A stretch of 41,578 nt of DNA, taken from the NCBI GenBank assembly GCA_035391225.1, contig DAOPKN010000018.1, positions 1 to 41,578 of the forward strand. The letters run 5' to 3'. The number at the start of each line of letters is the position of its first letter. Within the stretch, counting starts at the first letter, position 1. The DNA is from DAOPKN01 sp035391225. GTDB lineage: Bacteria > Thermotogota > Thermotogae > MWEM01. A model generated the notes under the pieces. It was not told where the DNA came from. It saw nothing but the letters and a program-made list of their open reading frames with translations, and did no database searches. The position numbers and the translations under genes are program-made. Positions 37,792 to 41,578 of this stretch are shown in pieces.

Positions 37792-39318
37792 CTACAGGGG
37801 ATACACGTCGGCAAACTTCTCGCGGAAGTATTCCAAGAGGTACTGCGGGTTCAAGGATTCCCCCGTAACCTGGCGGATGAGCGCATCGGGAAGTTTTCGC
37901 ATTCCGTACTGGTGGATGTTCTGCCGCAGCCACTCGCGAACCGGAAGCCAGTCTCCACGCCCAACACCTTCCCACAACCCGGGAGAACTCTTCTTGAGTG
38001 TGTGCGTGATTTGCGCGGCGTACAGGCTCCCCAGCAAGTACGAGGGGAAGTAGCCGAAACTTCCGGTGGACCAGTGTACGTCTTGCAATACCCCGCTGGC
38101 ATCATCCGGGGGTGTGATACCCAGCAAGGAGTGCATCTTCTCGTTCCAGGCAGCAGGGAGCTCTTTGACCCGCAGGTCCCCGGAGAAGAGTGCCTTTTCC
38201 AGCTCGAATCGCAGGATGATGTGCAGCGGGTAGGTCACCTCGTCGGCGTCGATGCGAATCAAGGAGGGCCGCACAACGTTTGCCGCCCGGAAAGCAACGA
38301 GGGGGTCTATCGTTCTGCCGGTCCACTCCTTCAGCCGAGGGGCCAGGAAATGCCAAAATTCCACGCTTCGCCCCAGTTGGTTTTCCCAGAACAGCGATTG
38401 CGACTCGTGGATGCCAAAGGAAGCACCGTCACAGGCAAGGGTCTGGTCCAGCGAAGGGTGGATTCCCTGCTCGTAGAGAGCATGTCCGCCCTCGTGCATG
38501 GCCGCCAGCAAACCCGTCAGGAAATGCCCCGCATCCAGGCGTACCGTGAGACGAACGTCGTGGATTCCCATGCCCAGGGTGAAGGGATGGGTAGATTGGT
38601 CCATCCTGCCCCGCTCAAAGGAGAACCCCATCTTTTCCAAAACCAGACGGTTCATCTGTAGCTGCTTGGACAGGGGGAAGTCAAACGCGATGGGGGTTTC
38701 CTCCACTTGGGGATGTTGCCAAATTTCTTCCGCGAAAGCCACAAGGGGGTTCTTGAGGTTTTCCACGATGTGCGCGAATTTTTCCGCGGTCATCCCCGGT
38801 TCAAAAACTTGGATTCCCGCGTCGTACGGAGTTGCCGCATCGGTAAAAACCGACTCCTGCAGGCATTGCCCCATTTGTTTCACAATGTCCACGATCTTCT
38901 CCAGCGAGGGAAGGAAAATCGCGAAATCCGATTCCTTCTTCGCCTGTTCCCAGCGATGTTGCCCCAGCGTGGTTGCTTGCACGAATTTCTGGTACAACTC
39001 CGTGGGAAATGCCTTTTCCATGCGGTATTTCCTTTCGAAAACCGCAACGATGTCCTTTTGTACCTCGTCGAGGTTATCGAAGAATTCCCGTTCCTTGAGT
39101 CCTTCCAGCATTTCCCCCGTCTGGGGGGAAGTCAGCATCTCGTGGGCCATCACGGCCAGGATGGTCACCTGGCGGGAACGCCCTTCGATTCCCTCGTTGG
39201 GCATGAACACTTGCTGGTCCCACTCCAAGAGCCCGGTTGCCCTTTGCAAATCCAAGTAGCGCCGCGAAAAATCTTGGAATGCCTCCCATCTTTGGTGCTT
39301 CGCGCTTGCGTTTTGCAC
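37792..39318 (-). CDS. Carboxypeptidase Taq family (M32) metallopeptidase
   Basis: The 508-aa cytosolic zinc or cobalt carboxypeptidase has the M32 metal motif HEGGHALYEQG (His275, Glu276, His279) and the third ligand in GIHESQSLFWEN. It also has the family segments DAGHFLTGLLAAM and ADEVTYPLHIILRFELEKAL. M32 enzymes remove C-terminal residues with broad specificity and are common in thermophiles. The GTG start at 39318 follows AGGAG. It lies 3 nt after the sucrose-phosphate synthase stop and is the last gene of the hyuB-sps-M32 group. Confidence 0.97.
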   Translation of the reverse strand: MQNASAKHQRWEAFQDFSRRYLDLQRATGLLEWDQQVFMPNEGIEGRSRQVTILAVMAHEMLTSPQTGEMLEGLKEREFFDNLDEVQKDIVAVFERKYRMEKAFPTELYQKFVQATTLGQHRWEQAKKESDFAIFLPSLEKIVDIVKQMGQCLQESVFTDAATPYDAGIQVFEPGMTAEKFAHIVENLKNPLVAFAEEIWQHPQVEETPIAFDFPLSKQLQMNRLVLEKMGFSFERGRMDQSTHPFTLGMGIHDVRLTVRLDAGHFLTGLLAAMHEGGHALYEQGIHPSLDQTLACDGASFGIHESQSLFWENQLGRSVEFWHFLAPRLKEWTGRTIDPLVAFRAANVVRPSLIRIDADEVTYPLHIILRFELEKALFSGDLRVKELPAAWNEKMHSLLGITPPDDASGVLQDVHWSTGSFGYFPSYLLGSLYAAQITHTLKKSSPGLWEGVGRGDWLPVREWLRQNIHQYGMRKLPDALIRQVTGESLNPQYLLEYFREKFADVYPL

Positions 39319-39321
39319 GTT

Positions 39322-40800
39322 TCAACGCTCCTTTCGAGTTTTTTCCCATTCCAGAACCGGTTCGGGTTCACCGGAAAGGAAGAACTGTGGAATCACGATT
39401 TCCCAGGGACGGGCATTGGGGATCCGTTGCCCGATGGTCTCCAGGTACCCCTCTGCGGTGGCCTCCCAGGTGTAGCGCTGCTGCACGCGCCGAATTCCCC
39501 GAGCAGCCAGCAATTGGTAGTCCCGCGTGGGCATTTGCAGGGCTTGTTCCAGACCTGCACGGAGGTCTTCGAGGTTCTCCGGCGAAACCAGTATTCCCGC
39601 TTCGCCCTCCGGGGAGTCCACGATCTCCGCGGGTCCACCGTGTCGCGTGGCCACAACCGGCAACCCGCAAGACATGGATTCGATCACAGCAAGCCCAAAC
39701 GGTTCGTACAACGCGGGCAGGCAGAAGAAAGAACTCCGCTGCGCCGCGAAGCGGTAGAGCGCACCCAGCTCTGCCTGGCTTTCCACGCTGGCAAATACCA
39801 CGTAAGGTTGCAGCCGGTGCCGTTCGATGTGCTCGATCCAACCGTGTACGATCTTGCGTTCGTCGGGTTTGAGCCCCGAGAGATCCGCGTACGGATCGGG
39901 AACATTGCGCACCACGATGAGCAGGTTTGCCTTGTTGCGAAGTAGCTCGCTTTGCGCGAAGGCCTGCAGCACTGCCATGTGGTTCTTCTTGGGATCGATA
40001 CGCGCGGAAAGAACCACGAATGGCAACTGTTCCCGTTCGTGGTACCGGGGGTGTTGCAGGATGGCTTGCATCTTGGCGTGCAATTTCCCATCCTCTCCGG
40101 CAACCGGGGATGGTGAAAAAACCTGCAGGTTCACGCCAGGAGGTACCACCGAGAAGCGCGATGCGTCGTTCACGTCGATGAAATCCTGGTACAGCTGGTG
40201 GTTGTATTGCTCGAACCGTTCCTGCGTGGAACTCACGAAATTCACCGCAGAAAACTTCATGGAAACACCCTCCGCGAGGATTCTCCGGTTGAAGTGAAAG
40301 CGCGCGTTGAGCTCTTCGAAAGAGGAAGAAGTGGCCAGGAACTTGTCCAGCTTCTGTGCCCCCAGGCTATGCCCGGTGAATGAGAAAGGCACACGTAGCC
40401 TCCGAGCCAACATTGCCGCGCTGATTCCCCCGTCCCCGTAGTGGCCCGTGAGGAAATCCGGAACCACGCCTTCGCTCTTGAAGTGTTGGTGAATGCCGTT
40501 CACCCAATGGTTCAGGTAGGGCCAGAGTTCTTCCTTGGGAAGAAAACCCCTGCCGCCACAGCGCATGCGCAAGATGCGCACCCGTGGAATATCGGGGTAC
40601 CCATCCCTTTTTCCGGAAAACTCGGGCCACTGGGGGTCATCGATCAGCCGGGTAAAAATGTCCACCTGGTGCCCCTTCGCGGCAAGGGCACGTGCGAGTT
40701 CCTTCACGTACACAAGCTGCCCCCCGAAATCCGGGTGTTCCGTCCAGTAACTATCCTTGGGATCAAAATTCCCCTGTGGGTTCAAAAAAGCAATTCGCAT
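39322..40800 (-). CDS. sps: Sucrose-phosphate synthase-like GT4 glycosyltransferase
   Basis: The 492-aa retaining glycosyltransferase most resembles bacterial sucrose-phosphate synthases, which join UDP- or ADP-glucose to fructose-6-phosphate. Support comes from the N-terminal FLNPQGNFDPKDSYWTEHPD with GGQLVYVKELARAL, the strand DFLTGHYGDGG, FTGHSLGAQKLDKFL, the nucleotide-binding VVLSARIDPKKN, and the E-x7-E motif in EPFGLAVIESMSCGLPVVAT. It lacks the long plant-type N-terminal extension and a fused phosphatase domain. No sucrose phosphatase gene is in the window. Sucrose-type solutes often serve in osmotic or heat protection, but the acceptor here is inferred only from family likeness. ATG 40800 is 3 nt after the hyuB-like stop. 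Confidence 0.87.
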   Translation of the reverse strand: MRIAFLNPQGNFDPKDSYWTEHPDFGGQLVYVKELARALAAKGHQVDIFTRLIDDPQWPEFSGKRDGYPDIPRVRILRMRCGGRGFLPKEELWPYLNHWVNGIHQHFKSEGVVPDFLTGHYGDGGISAAMLARRLRVPFSFTGHSLGAQKLDKFLATSSSFEELNARFHFNRRILAEGVSMKFSAVNFVSSTQERFEQYNHQLYQDFIDVNDASRFSVVPPGVNLQVFSPSPVAGEDGKLHAKMQAILQHPRYHEREQLPFVVLSARIDPKKNHMAVLQAFAQSELLRNKANLLIVVRNVPDPYADLSGLKPDERKIVHGWIEHIERHRLQPYVVFASVESQAELGALYRFAAQRSSFFCLPALYEPFGLAVIESMSCGLPVVATRHGGPAEIVDSPEGEAGILVSPENLEDLRAGLEQALQMPTRDYQLLAARGIRRVQQRYTWEATAEGYLETIGQRIPNARPWEIVIPQFFLSGEPEPVLEWEKTRKER

Positions 40801-40803
40801 GGT

Positions 40804-41578
40804 CTACCCCTTTCCTTCTTGGGTTTGTTTCGTTCCAAATCCACCGCCCCCGGGGGTTTCCACCCGTACACGGCTTCCGGAGGAAACGGATGCATGGAAC
40901 TTGGATGGCATGAGTGTCCAGCTGCCTTGCTGCAAAACCAGGTTCTCCCCCGGTTTCCCCGCATCCCCTCCGAACAGGCCGTAAGCACCCTTCACCCGCC
41001 GTTCGGAGAGCATGGTAACCTGGGCATCGCCGAGCACTTCCAACTCCCGTACCAACCCATCCCCGCCCGGGAATTCGCCCGCTCCCCCGCTTTGCGCGCG
41101 AATCGCGTAGCGGATCGCGCGAAAGGGGTAGGCGTATTCCAAAGCTTCCACCGGGGTGTTCATGGTGTTGGTCATGTGCGAGTGGATGGCACTCTCTCCG
41201 GCGAAACCCGGGCCTCCACCGCACCCTCCACCCAGGGTTTCGTAGTACGCGTAGGGTTGGCCATTACGGGGATCGATTCCCCCAATGGTGAGGTTGTTCA
41301 TCGTACCCTGCGAGGCGGCGGGAATCTTTTCCGGCAGTGCCTGGGAGAGGGCGCCGAACAAAACGTCCACGATGCGCTGGGAAGTTTCCACGTTCCCTCC
41401 GGCAACCGCGGCGGGAAAACGAGCGTTCACCAACGTGCCAAGGGGGCAAATCACGCGCACGGGCCGCATGCAACCGGCGTTCGCGGGGATTTGCCGCTCC
41501 ACCAGGCAGCGGAAAACGTACAGCACGGCGGAGTGGGTGATCGCTTCCACCGCGTTGATACTCCCGGTGGTCTGCCCC
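40804..41578 (-). CDS. Hydantoinase B / oxoprolinase family protein (C-terminal part)
   Basis: The frame is open to the right edge, so the N-terminus is missing; about 258 residues are present. They match the end of the HyuB-type subunit, which with HyuA hydrolyses hydantoins, 5-oxoproline or related rings with ATP. Support: RVICPLGTLVNARFPAAV, GNVETSQRIVDVLFGAL, IGGIDPRNGQPYAYYET, SGGAGEFPGGDGLVRE and the glycine-rich end ETPGGGGFG. The upstream HyuA-like partner, if present, lies outside the window. It is followed after 3 nt by sps. Confidence 0.93.
   Translation of the reverse strand, partial: GQTTGSINAVEAITHSAVLYVFRCLVERQIPANAGCMRPVRVICPLGTLVNARFPAAVAGGNVETSQRIVDVLFGALSQALPEKIPAASQGTMNNLTIGGIDPRNGQPYAYYETLGGGCGGGPGFAGESAIHSHMTNTMNTPVEALEYAYPFRAIRYAIRAQSGGAGEFPGGDGLVRELEVLGDAQVTMLSERRVKGAYGLFGGDAGKPGENLVLQQGSWTLMPSKFHASVSSGSRVRVETPGGGGFGTKQTQEGKG

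Overview
The window is 41.6 kb of a bacterial chromosome, given as a scaffold with one 100-N gap (8008-8107). It is moderately GC-rich by eye and densely coded. Genes sit in tight strand-coherent operons, often with 4-nt start/stop overlaps and with TTG or GTG starts. I found no rRNA, tRNA, CRISPR array, insertion sequence or phage gene. The gene set (smc, frr-uppS-cdsA-alaS, holA, RluA-type pseudouridine synthase) is bacterial housekeeping. TrpB2, an inhibitory-type serpin, carboxypeptidase M32, sucrose-phosphate synthase, a THEP1-like NTPase and coiled-coil HD-GYP/7TM receptors hint at an anaerobic or thermophilic deep-branching lineage (Thermotogota-like or a candidate phylum). I cannot place it further from sequence alone. 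Nearly every promoter I can read carries a TGn extended -10 element.

Layout. 1-3600 (minus): the start of an unknown gene at the left edge, a STAS protein, and a large hybrid histidine kinase. 3600-5250 (plus): a stand-alone trpB2 behind a complete trp attenuator, with a 32-codon leader peptide holding four consecutive Trp codons and a terminator just before the gene. 5250-9950: exported proteins, namely a TolB-like propeller, a caspase-fold protein that has lost both catalytic residues and is fused to a formylglycine-enzyme-like domain, a gene cut by the gap, a serpin, and a small Cys/His-tailed protein. 9940-14570 (minus): a translationally coupled operon of a membrane-anchored Hsp70-like protein, an SBP-GAF-HD-GYP receptor and a small membrane protein. 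14600-20720: smc and a pseudouridine synthase, then a convergent beta-helix lipoprotein.

20760-22270 (plus): an MFS transporter behind a second attenuator-like leader (consensus promoter, 34-codon leader ORF, terminator). 22270-32200 (minus): one long operon running frr, uppS, cdsA, alaS, NTPase, asparaginase, exported helical protein, holA, membrane protein and a membrane protein with a GrpE-like C-terminus. 32200-37000 (plus): gamma-carbonic anhydrase, a 7TM/HPt/CheA-type kinase, and a full-length RbsA/MglA-type ABC protein with all ATPase motifs destroyed. 36970-41578 (minus): an orphan Cache-domain protein, then hyuB-like, sps and carboxypeptidase M32 packed 3 nt apart.

The most novel elements are the two leader-peptide attenuators, the kinase plus pseudo-ABC operon, the membrane-tethered Hsp70/HD-GYP operon with a possible GrpE-like partner 10 kb away, and the dead caspase fusion. 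All functional statements are read from sequence and family knowledge; no database search was possible.
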